The notes under the pieces: model-generated
What the model saw: only the letters and a program-made list of their open reading frames with translations
The model's database searches: none
What the model was told of the DNA's origin: nothing
From: Heracleum sosnowskyi
Taxonomy: Eukaryota; Streptophyta; Magnoliopsida; Apiales; Apiaceae
Length of the DNA: 64,000 nucleotides
Direction: 5' to 3'
Assembly (NCBI GenBank): GCA_030848705.1
Contig: CM061245.1
Location: 44,024,711 to 44,088,710, forward strand
In this document: positions 46,454 through 59,200 of the stretch, piece after piece
Layout of the letters: each line of letters opens with the position of its first letter
Numbering within the stretch: position 1 is the stretch's first letter
Made by a program: the position numbers and the translations under genes

Positions 46454-46775
46454 CGGAATTGGTGTGGCGGCAGGTGCTTGAGGTGGCCGGAGTAGGTGTG
46501 GTGGCAGGTGGGTGGAGTGTGGTGACTGGTAAGGAGAGTGGGGAAGATAAAAAGGTAGGGTTAAGATTAAAAGAATTAATTAAAAATAGAAGGCTGAGAT
46601 TAGATCTCAGTTCTCATAATATTGTGGGTTCTCACTTAAGCACAAACCATAATATAATAAACTTGGGGCAACAATTGCATCCACCCTCATCCAAATATTA
46701 CTTTCTCTTTTTTCTTTTTGATATCGTCCGTAGTTTGTATATTAGTGTTTATTCACGAGAATTAAATCCTTATTT

Positions 46776-47345
46776 ATACTATATTATAATAGACGAAAAA
46801 TTAAAAGTTTGGTAGGTCGGTCGATCCGAAGTGATTTTACTTAATTACCCTTATTTATTTTTAAATAATAACATTATTTATAATAAATTATCTTTTCGGC
46901 TAAAATACATTACTTTTTTTTTTTTAACAGAATCCCCTCTTTTTCTTAAAAAAATCACGAGCAATTACCCTTTTCAACTAAAACACGTTACTTTTCTATT
47001 TTTCTTTACTAAAATCCCTTTTTCTTCAAAAATATCACGAGCAAATCCTTAATTATTTATTTAAAACCTATTTTAATACTTGTAATTACGGACAATTATC
47101 TTTTTCAACTAAAACATGTTACTTTTTTAATTTTTCTTTACTAAAACCTCTCATTTTCCAAAAATATCACAGCAAACCGTTACTTATTTATTTTAAAATT
47201 GATTTTAATACTTTTAATTATTTTAAGAAATTTAATACACCTACTTATTTGTTTTTAACAAATGCAATTAATAAAATATTATAACATAAATAATAAAAAT
47301 AATAATTATTAAAAACAATCTGTGAATCACACGAGTTTTAAACTA
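46776..47345 (+). mobile_element. Degenerate Helitron-like AT-rich repeat
   Basis: Parallel to the Helitron at 32684-33626: the opening ATTAAAAGTTTGGT, repeated TTTTCTATTTTTC..ACTAAAA blocks, AAAAATATCACGAGCAAA words, and an end with the weak hairpin GTGTGATTCACAG on the minus strand followed by TTTTAAACTAT. The CTAG terminus is lost. No coding. Confidence 0.5.
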
Positions 47346-47384
47346 TATACTTTATATCCTATCCTATCTACTTATATATATTAA

Positions 47385-47590
47385 ATGGTGTCTAGGGGTA
47401 ATTTGAGCCATTTTAATACCTATGAAAATACGTTTTTACCCTTATTTGTTAAAAAATTTCAAAATTGCCATCCCTCTATTATTTATGTAAAAAATGTTGA
47501 ATTTAGTTTGGCTTTAAGAATCGAACCCCCGACCTCCTCTTAGGAAATTAATGTTATAACCATTGCGCTACAATGCTTTGTTGAGTTAAG
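47385..47590 (-). mobile_element. tRNA-derived SINE-like sequence
   Basis: On the minus strand an A-box-like TAGCGCAATGGT (47570-47559) and a B box GGTTCGATTC (47527-47518) are spaced 32 bp apart. Between them TTTCCTAAG resembles a tRNA-Arg(CCU) anticodon loop. The acceptor ends do not pair, so it is not a working tRNA; the sequence continues with a ~130-bp unrelated body. Boundaries are approximate and no target duplication was found. Confidence 0.5.
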
Positions 47591-47697
47591 TTTAAAAATC
47601 TTATTGGATAAACTCCATGTTCTCTTATTATCCTATTGTTTCTTTTTAGTTTTAACTTTTGAGTAGATAAATTATTTGTTAATATAATTTACAAAAA

Positions 47698-48677
47698 TGT
47701 TAGATCCAAAGTATCGTAGAAGGGGGGGGGGGGGGGGGTTGAATACGATACCTACAAATAATTCAATTTCGTTCGCAGATTAATCATTCAGTTCTATAAT
47801 GAAATCAAACACACCAAATCAAACCAAGAGTCGGGGAATATATCTTTTTATAAATATAAACCTCGAGGGGTGCTACAATTTCTAATCCGTAGATTAGCTA
47901 CAATGAGTTCTAGGTTATACACAATCAATACAATGATCAAGTTCTGAGCAATATTAATTTCTTCAGTAATCTCTCTGGCTCAAACTATCTCTTAGTAATT
48001 GCTACTGTGAAAATAACCTCGACTGAAGAAGACACACTTCCTCTGTTAGTAATTGTAGACTTTGATTTGAAAAACCATCGAACCAATTTAATAGAATTAA
48101 CCTTGGCCGTTGGATCTTCATCAACCTGACAACAAAGTCACTTCACCACCTGCTTCTCCAAATTGAAAACCATCGAATCTTTAAAAAGAATTTACCATTC
48201 GATAGTTTTTAATAAAAACTATCGAAAGTTAAATTCTTTTAAAATAGAATTCTAATTGTTTTCTTTAAACTCATTCGATGGTTTTCTAAATAGAAAAACC
48301 ATCGAAGTCTTTTCTTATACTTGACCAATTTTAGAAAAGCTTCTGTACTCCAGGGTGTTTCAGTTTTAGACTGTATCAATTTCTTCTGAGACGATAAAAC
48401 AACTTGATCTTTCTTAGTGCCGTCACCTAGTGCAACTTGTCTGGTTCACAGATGAATAACACTTAATCAATTCTTCTTCTACGTCTTCAATTCAATGCTG
48501 CTGATAAGTCCTTTGTCGTTCTGGTTGATTCAATTAAATCACTGGAATCCTGTGGTACTTAACCCTAAATCATTCACATACTTCTGTCGTCTTGAAAGTC
48601 TTGTTTCTTTTGCTGTCACTGGGGCTTGAACATTTTCATGAACTTCTTTCCGTGACCTGTTTACGGACTTCAAGAAT
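47698..48677 (-). repeat. LTR of copia element D, truncated by insertion of element C
   Basis: Read on the minus strand it ends ..CTTTGGATCTAACA at 47698 and is clearly related to the LTR of element B, for example in the shared stretch around CAGGTCACGGAAAGAAGTTCATG and the hairpins at 48064-48310. A 19-base G run sits near its end (47722-47740). Similarity to LTR B stops abruptly at 48677, about 150 bp inside the LTR, where element C's LTR begins. The rest of D must lie beyond the window on the right, or is lost. Confidence 0.8.
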
Positions 48678-49733
48678 TGTTGGTCCGTGTGTATTGCAGA
48701 AGGGGGGGGGGGATGAATGCAATACTGATAAAATTCAATCTCAATTTCAACAACCAAAACTAAGATTTAATGTTATCAGTAATAATGTATGCACTCACAA
48801 ACAGTATGAACTAAAGACAAGATTCACAAAATAAATGTTTTATTTATTTTGTAAAGTGTTGCTACAACCTCAAGAGAGAAATCTTGAGCTTCGGTTTTTT
48901 TCAAGACACTTGCTTGTCTTAGTTCCTTACCTAGAATGAATTGATAGTCGAAGTATAAAACTAATCCTATCACTATCAATCACGGGTGTGTGAAGATGCT
49001 GTCATTATCAAGTGGCAGCTTCTTACAAATTGTCTACCCATGTGACTTTCCTAAATTGCTAACTATGTCAGATATACATTACAAAGAAAGCAACCTAGAT
49101 TCATTCTATTTCCAGCTAAAACAATTCAGCAAATAGAGACTTGACCTTGCTTTTGAATTGATTCGCTTTTGCTTGCAGTGCTTGAAGCTTCTGTCGTAGT
49201 CTTGCAGACTTGGTGCAGTTTAGGGATACTGCAACACGCTTGTTTCTTGAACATTGAAACTGTCACGGGATTTGACTGAGAAGATACCTAGAACAAGGAT
49301 CTTACTCGAGACAGTTACTTTTGCCGCAAAGCTTGCTGTCACAGGAATGTTCTTTTGGTGACAGTATGAGTTCCCCGCAGAGTGGGCTGTCGAGGTTTCC
49401 AAACTTGCTGTCGAGGGCTAAAGTTGCTGTCGCGTAGTCTTCCGCCAATGTTGCTGTCAGAGTGAATATGCTGTCTTGACTTGCAACATTATGTCTTCTT
49501 GTAATCTTATTGTCAATGCTCATGACAGTAACCTTTATTCATGCTGTCTTCAAATATGCATTCTTTGAGGCTTGAACACAACAAGTGAACTTCTTCCAAA
49601 TTACACAATTTAAAAGACATAGCATACTGATTACAAGAACATACTTTGGCTGTGACAGTATGTTCTACTTAATTAAAAATTAAGTATATACAAAGTTAAG
49701 TTGTTTCTATGCTATCACCCATAAATCCCAACA
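48678..49733 (-). repeat. 3' LTR of copia element C
   Basis: 1056 bp. On the minus strand it starts TGTTGGGATTTATGG after the polypurine tract ATTGGGGGAGAT (49745-49734) and ends CACGGACCAACA at 48678. The word GCTGTC/TGACAG occurs at least a dozen times, mostly in 49250-49660. Near the end the word TGCAATAC/GTATTGCA flanks a poly-C run. The 5' LTR is outside the window. Confidence 0.85.
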
Positions 49734-49825
49734 ATCTCCCCCAATTTGTTTTTATGGACAATAACAACAAATTTACAATATATGCTGACAACTTAACTAA
49801 CAAGATCAGAATGGATTAAAAATAT

Positions 49826-51379
49826 TTACTTGGCTTGAGATTTCCTCTTCTGTCTTGCTTCACTCTCTCTTTTGAGAGCTTCTGCCAAGCAGCCTCTTAG
49901 ACCTTCTACAAGTGAGATTTCTGCAGGAGTGACTGCAGCATCTTCTATTTCATCAATGATCTTCTTGATAGTAGGAGAGACAAGAAAGTTAACATCCCTG
50001 AGATTCATCCATTGCTCTTGATCAAATGGATAGCTTCTGAAGTGGAGTTCTTCATTAATGAGCTTGAATCTACTTCCAGGATAGGCATTGAGAGACACCC
50101 TTCTTTGGTCGTCCAGCTTTGAACTTTCTCCTTTTCTCCTTTCCAATAATCCCTCTATCTCATCAGAACATATCTGCTCCAAGGGGTGAATTGAACCAGC
50201 TACCATATACTGTAAATCCTTCAGAACAGATGTTTTTAGCTTGTGCAAGCTGCAAACATAGATTTGCTCTTTTAGGTACTTGATTCTTAAGGCATTTTCC
50301 AGCATACATGGTTGATAATTTGGAGCTTCACTTTCTGCCTTGTTGGCAGTCTTGCATCTTTCCAGGAGATCAGCTTCCTTCTTATCAAGATCTGACTTAT
50401 ATTGAGAATATTGAGAATATTGAGAAGATTCAGGTCTTTTGCTTGGCTTGGGTTGCCCTTCCTCTGTAGGTTGGGTTTGCCCTTCTTTTGTGGGTAAGTC
50501 ATCAAACTCATAGTACCAATGATATGGTATAGGAGAGGCTGGTAGATCAGTTAGAATATCAGCATCATCAAAATCTGCATAGTTGTACCCATATTTCTGA
50601 TAGAATTCAGCATCCCTATCAGCCTGATATTTCAGAATGTGTTCCATGACAGACTGTGGAACATTATCATAGCTCTCCAGCAACTCCACCATTCTTTCCA
50701 GGTAGAATTAGTCAATTCTTCTTTTATCTATGGTTGATGTTCTGCCACTGGCTGATGTGGCTTCCAAATAGAAGTCCTTATTGACCTTGGCAGATCTTGA
50801 TTCTTCCCACCACAGAATGTACTCAGTGACCTCTTGACTTTCATCCAGCTTAACCTCAACACTCTTGATTTCTTTGGATTGCATCTGTTGTACCTTAAGA
50901 CTGTTAGGAGGTATTGATTGAATTGGCTTCCTGAGCTTTCTGCCAAGTCCAGTGGCCTTTTCCTTTCCTGAGTACTTGTGGTTTCCTTTAGGTTTCTGTC
51001 TAGAAAACCATGCTTTTGCCTTAGCTTTCAGTCTTTTGGGTTTGACAGTAGCTTTGGCTTCATCCTTGACAGAACCTTCCTTGACAGTACCTTTGTCGAC
51101 AGCATCTTCCATGACAACATCTTCTATGACAGTTTCCTTGTCGACAGTACCTTTGGTGACAACATCTTTTTCTGCATTAAAGCAGTCAACATCACATCTA
51201 AGAATGCTTGCCTCCAAAGCTTCCAGTATTCTTGGCTCCTCTTCATCTGTTGCACCAGCATCTTTCTTTTCTTACTAGGAGTTTCTTCATTGCCTTCATT
51301 CTGAGATTGAATACCAGTATTCCCAGAATTACTTCCACCAGCATTTCCAGCATTTCCAGAAGCTTCACCACCTCCACTC

Positions 51380-51411
<32 letters not shown>

Positions 51412-54400
51412 TTGAGAGGGAATATCATAGAGGCAGCTTCCACCTTGATAATTTCTTTTAGCATTGGCTCTAGAGATTAGTTCCTTCACTCTAGCTCCCA
51501 GTGCCTTGTCTCTCAACACCAGCATTTTGTAGATCTCTTGAACAGCATGAACTCTTCCTGGATTGGCAGTTGAACTGAGTATTCCATCTAACACTTTCAA
51601 AATTGACTTAGTTTCCATCCTGGATGGGCTAATCAAATTCATGAAGCTGTTCCTTCTTGTGCCATCCTTAGTTTTAGATCTGTAGAAAACACTTGGTGGA
51701 TTTGTGTAGACTTCAGGTAGCTTCTGTGTTATCAAGTTCTGGATTTGCATATCCAATATTTTATTGAATGGTGTTTGAGTTGCCCTGATCTTTCCCTTCA
51801 AAGCACACAACACCTTTGCTGGCAAACTCTGCAATAGTTGCATTGTGATGAAATAAGATATGCCAGAAGTGAAATAGATACTTACAACCCATCTTTTCTC
51901 ATCATTCACCATTACACTGACACTGGTGATTTGATCCTTTAACAGTTTTGTGGTGTTGGTTGGACGGTTGCTTGGAGCATTCATTGCTTCTTCCACCAAA
52001 CTGCTAAATTCACTGTCATGGTTGTGTAATGTGCTCTCCCTGTAATCCACCATTAAAGTATTGACTTCTTCTTGATCATACTCAGTACCATTGGACCAAG
52101 TATTTCCCTTCAGAATGGATTCAGGCAGTTTCCCTTTCCCTTTCCCAAGCTTATTTTGTTCCTCCATTTCTCTCCATCTTCTTTGTAGAGCAGATTCTTG
52201 AGTTGCTGAAGTTGGCTCTCTAATTGTCACTGGAGGTAGAATCGGGTGTCTAGATGCAGGTCTTCTTTGCATTGCATCTTGAGTTGCCTTAGACATTAAT
52301 ACCCTTTCACCATCCAGGACATCTTCAACAAGATCTTCAGCTTTATCCTTTGATTTTTCACTGCTTGGTTTGACTTGCTCCCCCTTAGACATTGCTTTCC
52401 TCTTAGCTCCAGAAACTTGTTTTGCTCCCCCTTTGGTCTTCACAGTTACTGGCTCCCCCTGAGTTCCACCTGATTCCTGAATAGGCAATGATTCTGATCT
52501 TGCTACCTTCTCCCCCTTAGTTGAGTTGGCAGCTACTAGGTCAGTGAGGAACTGGATAGAGAGCTGAGTAGCAGCAAAACCATCAACCACCAGTTGAGAG
52601 AGAGAGTCCATCTTGGAGTTCAAAGTAGCACACTGTCCTTCCAGAGCTACAATCCTGTTACCAAAAGTAGCAGAGGGGCCACCATTCCTTAACCTTCTAG
52701 GAGGGGAAGGAAAAGAAAGGGGCTTGGAGGCTATGGGGGTGCTCACACTCTCAGGGTGTTTTTGAGTGATCTCATCACTCCTCACAGATTGACTCTCAAG
52801 GCCTAATGCCTGAATAGTGTGGGCTCCCTCAAAATCTCTCTGGACATGCTCAAGTCCCTCTCCTTTTTCCAGCTCATTTGGTTGCCTCTCATTTTTATGC
52901 TCACCTCTCTTTTCTTTTATCTCTCTTTTCTTTTGCACACCCTCACTCAACCTAGATGCATGGGTATGAGCAGTACTAACATGCATGGAAGGAGAAGATT
53001 TAGAATGTACCTTGAAGAGTTTGGCTTGAGGTAGATCATCATCAGAGGCATCCTCAATGATTACAACATCAAAATCTGGCTGAGAGGACTGGACAATATC
53101 TTTGGCAGGAATGTTACTGTCAGTTGGAGTCTGGACAGCAGGTTCTGGCATGACAACATCTTTGGGATGTGGAGTGACAGTAGGTTCTGTAGTGACAGTA
53201 TCTTTCTCTCCACCCATGACAGCAGCTGTGTCCAGGACAGCAACATTGACAGTGTCTTTGACATCATCTTCCTAAAGGTAAGATGCTCCTTGGAGTTCAG
53301 ACAAAGTGTTGGCTGTTTCATTTTCTGACAAACTACCACTTTGCCCTTGCTCAGTGTTTGGAGGAGTGGTGTCCATTTCACTTTGAGAAATGGGTTCTTG
53401 TGGACCACTAGATGGGGGCTCATCCATGATTGGAGATGGATGATCAAAACCTGAAGGGTTGGGACTGTCCCCTTCTCTAGGTTGTGGAGAAGAAACAAAA
53501 GAATGTGTAGGGAAGGAAGAAGGTGAAAGTGTAGCAGAGAGTGGGGGCTGATTCAAAGGAGAAACTTGTGAACCATCAAGGGGAATAGAGAAATCCTCAC
53601 TGTGCCCTAACTCACTGTGACTTTCTTCAAGTGGGGGTTCCTCAGGTTGAGTACCATGAGGTTGTGCAGACTCTGTACAGGGTGCCTTGGGAGACAGGCC
53701 AATTTCAATAGATGCACCTTGTTGAGAAGGCACATCTAGGGAGGTGTTTGAATCCCTTGCAGTAACCACAGTTTGTTGAGAAACTGCAGCTTGGCTAACA
53801 GTGGTTTTGGTCCTCCTAGCTCTCTTCTTCTTAGGCTCAGGGGGAACCACTGGGGGTTCTGTTTGACAACCTTCCTTATTTGCTGCACCAGGTGCAGTGT
53901 CTCCCTCTTGACTAACAGAGCTACCACCAACATCAGCTTCCAAGGGTCTTTTTCTGGATTCTTGCAAGGCTTCTCTTTGGGCTTTGGGAAGTCTAGAGGG
54001 CCTAGGCTGAGTGTATGGTGTTGAATGGGGGTTAACTGAATTTGGGTCTAATTCAGTCTCATTCGCAAGAGTAAAGGATTCATAACCAGAAGGTAATGGA
54101 AAATCAAGGTTGGACACTTGATCAACCATGTGATGAGTGAAACAAAGTGGAATATGTGCATTGAGATTTTGTGAAGATAACAGTGTGTGTGTGTGTTCTT
54201 TTTCAAAACAGAGCAAGCCTCTAAACGAGGAGCATTTTCATTAAAGTCACATAATGAATTGATGCACAACATAAGAAAGCGAGGGTAGATTGATACCTTC
54301 TTACCTGGAAGCCCTCAGGTGTGCCATGAGAAGAGCTCCAACATTCACCTTGTATCCATGGACAAGAGAATGTGTCAGTTTCTTGATGTAGGAGGGTATT

Positions 54401-54894
54401 CCATTCCAGCCAGTAGACTTGGTAGAGAACACCTTGACAATCACATCAAATATCATACTCCACTCCTTCCTCAAATGCTTCCTATCCATTTCACCAGACG
54501 GATACCATTTGGTTGTTCCCTCTTCAAGAATAGGGCCTGCATACCCAATCTTCAAGAAGAGCTTCTTGAGAGTGTCATCACTAGCAAGTTCAGCAAAGTT
54601 ATGGCCTTCTTGAAGTGTAATTCCAAGAGCAGCATTGATGACCTCAGCTGTAAGAGTGTAGTGTTGCCCATTTAGTGTGAATTGAATGGAAGGGTTTTCA
54701 CCTTCTGTTTGAGCAACAGCAGTTTGCCAAAAAGCCTCAATTCTGTCTAGGTCGAGAATGGGTGTTGAGGTAATGGCAGAACCAAGATAGGACTTGTTCA
54801 AGAAAAACACTAGTCCTTTGAAACCTTCACCAGCATCATTGGGGGAAAAGATTCCAACAAAGTTTGTTTGAGAGAGAGTCTGTTTGGGGGCCAC
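49826..54894 (-). pseudogene. Env-like ORF remnant of copia element C
   Basis: Open pieces, 5' to 3': 54894-54301, 54216-53272, 53217-51124, 51217-50708 and 50692-49826. The first piece begins where relatives should have ATG, but this copy has GTG (GTGGCCCCC), and contains the globular QHYTLTAEVINAALGI block. It ends next to a strong donor (CCAG/GTAAGAA), so an intron at 54300-54217 is possible. The middle is Ser/Pro/Thr-rich with a PKKKRAR basic patch and TVTTEPTV-type repeats; 51411-51378 is an (ATC)n tract encoding about ten Asp. The end is helical and charged (ISLVEGLRGCLAEALKRESE). A frameshift near 53250, one near 51200 and a stop near 50709 break it. Same class as 12156-15896. Confidence 0.72.
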
Positions 54895-55562
54895 GGAGAT
54901 TCAAGAAAAGAAGAAAGTAAGAAAGTTGCTTTTTGCTTGGAGAAAAGTGTTTTTGCCTTGAGTTTGATGAGAATGATATGTCTGAATAACTGGGGAATAA
55001 AAAGGGTAGCTCAAACTTTTGTGAACAAAAAGTGGAATTAAAGAACGTGTCTTAACCCACTCATAATACACGTCAGTTACTGCCCGTTATTCACTGTCAA
55101 ATGTGGGAGGAATGTCCAATTGTAACGGTCCACTATTTGCTGACAGTAACCTGTGCGCTTGAAACAATCTGTCAGTATTAAGCGGTGGTGACAGTAGGTT
55201 TTGCGCGACATCAACTATTGCGCAAAAACTTGCTGTCACCGTTAAGCATATGAATGACAGTATCCTTTACAAGTCTTGACAGAAAGTCTTTCCCTGCTGT
55301 CAAGAAGGTTGCTGTCAAGAAACACACGACAATATCCTTCTTGATGACAGTAACTTAGATGGAGAATTGTTTCTGTCATGAACTTATCAGAATGCTTTGT
55401 TCACAAACTTAACCCAAAAATAACAGATTATGGATTTTGCAATGTAATCAATTTAGCACAGAAATTATGCAGTTAACACAGACTAAACACAAACTCAATA
55501 AACACAAAAGCAAGAAACTTAAGTTTTATTAATAAAGTCATTAAAATACATCATTGGGTACA
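54895..55562. other. Spacer of element C upstream of the env-like region
   Basis: Non-coding, AT-rich at its right end. The word TGACAGTA/GCTGTCA occurs about a dozen times between 55085 and 55380, roughly every 25 bp. A CTTTTTATTCCCC stretch near 55000 on the minus strand might serve as a TATA-like element for the env-like ORF. Confidence 0.5.
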
Positions 55563-55820
55563 TCATTTTGTGATTTTATTAACTAAATCTAAGACTCTTT
55601 TCCTAACTTCCTCTTCAGTGCATCCTTCTTTGAGAAGTGCCTGAAACTCTTCTTCTTGAAGTTTCCATTTTTCTTCCTCTTGGGCTTGAATGGCTTTAGA
55701 CTTTTCATTTTCCTCATGAAGCAAGTCGTCAGCTTCATCAAGCAGGGCTTCCACTTCATCACGAATGTGAGACTCACACGAGACCTTTGGCCTATACTCT
55801 ATTCCTACTTTGTTTTCCAT
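55563..55820 (-). CDS. Small charged ORF between pol and env-like region of element C
   Basis: 85 codons from ATGGAAAACAAAG at 55820. Almost entirely helical and charged (RDEVEALLDEADDLLHEENE; EEKWKLQEEEFQALL), a likely coiled coil. A TATA box (CCTATAAATTAACC, core 55871-55866) lies about 45 bp upstream of the ATG, so it may have its own promoter. It is intact although pol and the env-like ORF around it are broken. Not recognised in any family. Compare the small ORF at 16235. Confidence 0.5.
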   Translation of the reverse strand: MENKVGIEYRPKVSCESHIRDEVEALLDEADDLLHEENEKSKAIQAQEEEKWKLQEEEFQALLKEGCTEEEVRKRVLDLVNKITK

Positions 55821-56223
55821 GATTTGCTTTAAAACTGAGAGCAGACTGGTGAAACCTAAGGTTAATTTATAGGCAAAACCGTCTAAGGATTAAAGTCTAA
55901 TGGTCAACAGTTAGAGTACCCATACAACTACCACAAAAGTAATTAATGGTCGTGTCCTCCTTTAATCCTACAGATTAATGCATAAAGTGTGAAAGTCCAA
56001 TGGAACAGACATTTATCTCTCAAACTAATCAAATAACCACATTAATGTCATACAGGGTCTAAAAGTATGAGACTGGCACAAAATTCAAATGTGTACAGTC
56101 AAGTCAACACGTGCTGTCACATAACAGACATAGACCAAGTAGATAGTAACTTCTCTTGACAGCAGGTTTGAAGTTGCTGTCATGAGCTTCAAGAAAAATT
56201 AGAAATTCAGAAAACTTAGTAAA
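55821..56223. other. Spacer of element C between pol and the small ORF
   Basis: Non-coding, with TATA box for the small ORF at 55866-55871 and several GCTGTCA/TGACAG words near 56100-56190. Confidence 0.5.
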
Positions 56224-59200
56224 TTAACATACCAGATTCAGCATTCCCAATTCACTTACCAACCTGTTGAAGGTTGCTTCATCCAATGGCTTAGTGAAGA
56301 TGTCAGCTAGTTTCTTGTCAGTTGGGACATAGATCAGCTTCACAGTTCCTTGTTCAACATGCTCTCTGATAAAGTGGTGTCTTATATCAATGTGCTTTGT
56401 CCTAGAGTGTTGAACTGGATTGTCTGAAATAGCTATGGCACTAGTGTTGTCACAGTAAATAGGAATTTCTCTTAACACTAGACCATAATCCAGAAGTTGA
56501 TTCTTCATCCATAGAATTTGTGCACAGTAACTGCCTGCAGCAATGTACTCAGCTTCTGCAGTTGAGGTAGAAACTGAATGCTGCTTCTTGCTAAACCATG
56601 AGACCAATCTTCCACCAAGAAATTGACAGCTACCAATAGTACTCTTTCTGTCAATCTTGCAGCCAACATAGTCTGAGTCTGAGTAACCAATTAGATCAAA
56701 TCCAGTGTTCTTAGGATACCAAAGGCCTAGGTTAGGAGTGCCCTTTAAGTATCTAAAGATTCTCTTGATGGCTACTAAGTGTGACTCCTTTGGATCACTT
56801 TGAAACCTTGCATAGAGACATGTAGCAAACATGATGTCAGGTCTGCTAGCAGTTAGGTATAGGAGAGATCCTACCATGCCTCTATAGGTGCTTGAGTCAA
56901 CTTTCTTTCCTTTAGGGTCAAGATCCAGACTAGTTGATGTGGACATTGGTGTCTTTACAGGTGATGAATCTTCCAAGTTGAACTTTTTGAGAAGTTCCTT
57001 GATGTATTTAGCTTGACAAATGAAGATTCCATCAGGTTGTTGAAGAATTTGTAATCCCAGAAAGAATGACAATTCTCCCATCATACTCATCTCATATTTG
57101 TTACTCATGAGAGAGGAAAACTTCTCACACAACTTCTCATTTGTAGAACCAAAAATGATGTCATCCACATAGATTTGTACCAGAATGATGTCCTTGCCAT
57201 GATGCTTGTAGAAGAGTGTCTTGTCCACAACTCCTCTAGTAAATTGATTCTCCAAAAAAATTTGGAAAGTGTATCATACCAAGCCCTGGGTGCTTGCTTT
57301 AGTCCATACAAAGCCTTGAAGAGCTTGTACACAAAATCATACATTTCAGCATCCTCAAACCCTGGTGGCTGTTCAACATACACTTCTTCTTCCAATTCTC
57401 CATTTAGGAAGGCACTTTTGACATCCATCTGAAATACTTTGAAGTTGCAGTGTGCAGCATAGGCTAGAAAGATTCTTATGGCTTCAAGTCTTGCAACAGG
57501 TGCAAATGTCTCATCATAATCTATTCCTTCCTGTTGACAGTAACCTTTAGCCACTAGCCTTGCTTTGTTTCTTGTCACAGATCCATTTTCATCAAGCTTG
57601 TTTCTGAAAACCCATTTGGTCTCAATGACTGACTTTCCCTTAGGTCTTGGAACCAACTTCCATACATTGTTTCTTTCAAACTGATTTAGCTCTTCTTGCA
57701 TGGCTATCACCCAGTCAGAATCCAACAATGCTTCATCAGTTGTCTTGGGTTCCATTTGAGACAGAAAACATGACAATATGCTGTCAGCAGAGACTCTGTT
57801 CCTTGTCCTCACTCCAGAAGTAGGATCACCAATAATAAGGTCATTTGTGTGATCCTTGTTCCATTTGGTGATTCTGGGCAAGCTACTTGATTGTACAGGA
57901 ACAGTTGCTTCAGTTTGTTGAGTTGAATGCTCACCAATTCCATTGTCTTCACCATGTTCTTCATTGTTTCCAGAGTCATCACTGTTAAGAGTGTTAGGAG
58001 TCATGGTCTGTGACTGAGCTGGAGTTTGGTTGACAGTAGTGACAGCATCTTTGTCAACTTCAATAATTTGAGTGAAGCTAGGTTCTTCATCAACAATTTC
58101 CTTAGCTTCCAAGTATCCTTGATTCTCAAATCTGAATGTCTGCATCTTTCCTTCTTCATGCAGTCCTGGAAACTTGGTTTCATCAAATGTGACATTAACA
58201 CTTTCTTCAATAATCCTGTGTTCCATAACATAAACTCTGTAGGCAGTCCTTTCTGTGCTGTAACCCATAAATAGTCCTTCAAATGCCTTGATGTCAAATT
58301 TTCCTTTCTTCTCATGGCTATCCTTCATCATAAAGCATTTGCTCCCAAACACATGAAAATATTTGACAGTAGGTTTTCTTTCCAGTTAGCAGACAGTAAG
58401 GTGTGCTTGCATGAGTTTTGTTAACCATGGTTCTGTTTTGAGTATAACAAGCTGTGTTGATAGCTTCAGCCCAGAAATATGTTGGCAGTTTGGCATCATG
58501 CAACATAGTTCTAGCTGCTTCAATGAGAGTCCTGTTCTTTCTTTCTACAACTCCATTCTGCTGTGGTGTTCTTGCAGCAGAGAATTGTTGTACAATTTCT
58601 TCATCTTTACAGAAATTTCCAAGAGTGGCATTTCTGAATTCTGTACCATTGTCACTCCTCAAGATTTGAACTTTTGAGTTTGGAGTTCTATCAAGAACTC
58701 TGACTTGATCAATAATCACTTGAGCAGCTTCATCTTTGGATTCAAGAAATTTCACCCAAGTGTACCTTGAGTAATCATCCACCATTACTAAGGCATATAT
58801 CTTTTTGGCCATAGATGGTACATTGACTGGTCCAAAGAGATCCATGTGTATCAACTTGAGTGCTTCCATGTTGGTGTTTATTTGCTTGGACTTGTGCACA
58901 ACTCTCCTTAGTTTTCCCATTTGACAATCTTCACACAGTCCTTCTTGACAGAATTCCTGTTGGGGCAAACCTCTCACTAGCTCCTTCTTTATCAAAATGT
59001 TCATTGTCTTGAAGTTGAGATGTGAGTGCTTCCTGTGCCAAAGCATACTGTCACCAACAGTTGCTTTACTGTAGAAACCGTAAACTTAATCCTTCTTTGT
59101 TGAGTTTAAGTCAGCAACAAACAAGCTTCCTTTTCTGACCCCTTTTAAAGAGAGGCTTCCATCCTTCTTGTGATAGATATTACACATCATCATATCAAAA

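Larger units (their letters stand above)
34241..46648. mobile_element. Pack-MULE (Mutator-like, non-autonomous), split by a copia element
   Basis: The left end 34241-34299 (GGGTCGCGCTC..TGAGAACCC..GAGATCTAA) and right end 46648-46592 are inverted copies over about 55 bp and remain loosely alike for a further 100 bp. Without the copia insertion (34472-45773 plus one AATCA) the element is about 1.1 kb. Its interior at 46239-46453 is a fragment of a host gene, the mark of a Pack-MULE. The flanks ATATAATAA (left) and ATATAATAA (right, two bases from the end) may be the 9-bp target duplication, but both are AT-rich. No transposase is encoded. Confidence 0.65.

Noticed and set aside
47500..47590. 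Functional tRNA gene
   Set aside because: A and B boxes are present, but the acceptor and anticodon stems do not pair properly; SINE-like instead.
49826..54894. True viral envelope gene or endogenous virus
   Set aside because: The ORFs are called env-like by position only; no clear signal peptide, fusion peptide or membrane anchor was seen, and no pararetrovirus or other viral genes were found in the window.
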